Under the pieces are notes generated by a model. It was not told where the DNA came from. It saw only the letters and a list, made by a program, of their open reading frames with translations, and ran no database searches. From NCBI GenBank assembly GCA_009844885.1, contig VYAQ01000241.1, positions 1-34,100 on the forward strand: a stretch of 34,100 bases of DNA, in the 5' to 3' direction. This DNA comes from Gemmatimonadota bacterium. Its GTDB lineage: Bacteria; Gemmatimonadota; Gemmatimonadetes; Longimicrobiales; Gaopeijiaceae. Made by a program: the position numbers and the translations under genes. Positions 33,495 through 34,100 of this stretch are shown here, one piece after another; the stretch's first letter is position 1, and each line of letters begins with the position of its first letter.

Positions 33495-34100
33495 ATGCGA
33501 GCCGTCATCATCCCCGAATTCGGCGAACCGGACATTCTGCGCCTCGAATCCGTGCCGGACCCCGAGCCGTCGAGCCGCGAGGTGCTGGTCAGGGTGGGCG
33601 CGTCGGGTGTGAACCGGGCTGACCTGCTCCAGCGTCGCGGGCTGTATCCGCCGCCGCCGGGGGCATCGGAGGTGCCGGGGCTGGAGTTCGCGGGGGTGGT
33701 GGAGGAGGTGGGCGCCGTGGTGACGCGGTGGGAGCCGGGTGACCGCGTGATGGGGATCGTGGCGGGTGGCGGATACGCCGAGCGCGTTGTGGTGGCCGAG
33801 CGGGTGGCCGTGAGCGTGCCGGCCGGGATGGACATGACCGTCGCCGGAGCGATCCCCGAAGTCTACATGACCGCCTGGGACGCGGTCTTTCGGCAGGCCG
33901 GGCTGAAGCGCGGGGAGACGCTGCTGGTCCACGCGGTGGGAAGCGGTGTCGGGACCGCGGCCGTGCAGCTGGCGCAGCGGGCGGGGGCGCGCACGATCGG
34001 GACGTCGCGCACGCCGTCCAAGCTGGCGCGGGCCGCCGAGCTGGGTCTCGGGCTGGGCCTGGACGGTGGGGACGCGTGGGCCGAGGCCGTGATGGCCGCG
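33495..34100 (+). CDS. Quinone oxidoreductase, PIG3-like MDR family (3' end cut by window edge)
   Basis: The first 202 residues of a zinc-independent medium-chain dehydrogenase/reductase of the NADPH:quinone oxidoreductase PIG3 (TP53I3) type. Motifs: GVNRADLLQRRGLYPPPPGA (39-57), which is the PIG3 hallmark, PGLEFAGVVEEVG (61-73), GDRVMGIVAGGGYAE (82-96), AIPEVYMTAWDAVF (119-132) and the nucleotide-binding LLVHAVGSGVGTAAVQLA (143-160). It reduces quinones or related carbonyls with NADPH. The reading frame is open to the last base, so the C-terminal third is missing. The ATG at 33495 gives the normal family N-terminus. It is divergent from the exonuclease gene across a 56-base gap. Confidence 0.92.
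   Translation, partial: MRAVIIPEFGEPDILRLESVPDPEPSSREVLVRVGASGVNRADLLQRRGLYPPPPGASEVPGLEFAGVVEEVGAVVTRWEPGDRVMGIVAGGGYAERVVVAERVAVSVPAGMDMTVAGAIPEVYMTAWDAVFRQAGLKRGETLLVHAVGSGVGTAAVQLAQRAGARTIGTSRTPSKLARAAELGLGLGLDGGDAWAEAVMAA

Overview
The window is high-GC bacterial DNA, densely coded on both strands. The paired SusC/RagA and SusD/RagB outer-membrane genes, two small lipoproteins resembling TonB-receptor plug domains, the sortilin-type beta-propeller protein, the multihaem-cytochrome/TPR fusion and the frequent TTG/GTG starts together suggest a Gemmatimonadota-like, Gram-negative, aerobically respiring heterotroph. That assignment is inference from gene content; no rRNA or tRNA gene is visible. 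I see no integrase, transposase, IS element, CRISPR array or phage gene, so this looks like a chromosomal segment.

Layout. (1) 1-5386, plus strand: the 3' part of rsgA, then four tightly coupled genes (flavin reductase, a membrane protein, an Mre11/SbcD-like protein and a Rad50/SbcC-like protein) joined by overlapping ATGA/GTGA junctions. The last two keep the family architecture but lack key catalytic residues; they are the most unusual part of the window. (2) 5412-7793, minus: a large DUF2723/TMEM260-type membrane glycosyltransferase, divergent from trpE (7875-9371, plus). (3) 9368-12860, minus: M20 dipeptidase, a small YeaQ/GlsB-like membrane protein, a coiled-coil protein and an orphan E1-alpha of a 2-oxoacid dehydrogenase. 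(4) 12978-13628, plus: a V4R-like small protein. (5) 13629-18061, minus: an overlapping operon, in transcription order patatin-like lipase, VLCAD-like acyl-CoA dehydrogenase, haem A synthase (CtaA/COX15) and a DUF420 membrane protein, which would link lipid breakdown to respiratory-oxidase maturation. (6) 18167-25924, plus: octahaem cytochrome c/TPR fusion with a good sigma-70 promoter, two lipoproteins, then the SusC/SusD pair closed by a strong hairpin. (7) 26064-28933: two paralogous plug-like small proteins flanking an opposite-strand four-helix membrane protein, then an outer-membrane barrel protein. (8) 28984-29636: a VapBC-type toxin-antitoxin pair with an inverted repeat over its start. 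(9) 29679-33438, minus: exported sortilin/VPS10-like Asp-box protein and a DEDDh exonuclease with an ExoX-like tail. (10) 33495 to the end: 5' part of a PIG3-like quinone oxidoreductase.

No gap between genes exceeds about 300 bases; the longest is 26859-27129 (271 bases), where I could not identify a convincing promoter or RNA. Gene ends are tightly packed: two convergent pairs share or abut their stop codons (9368-9371 and 13626-13631).
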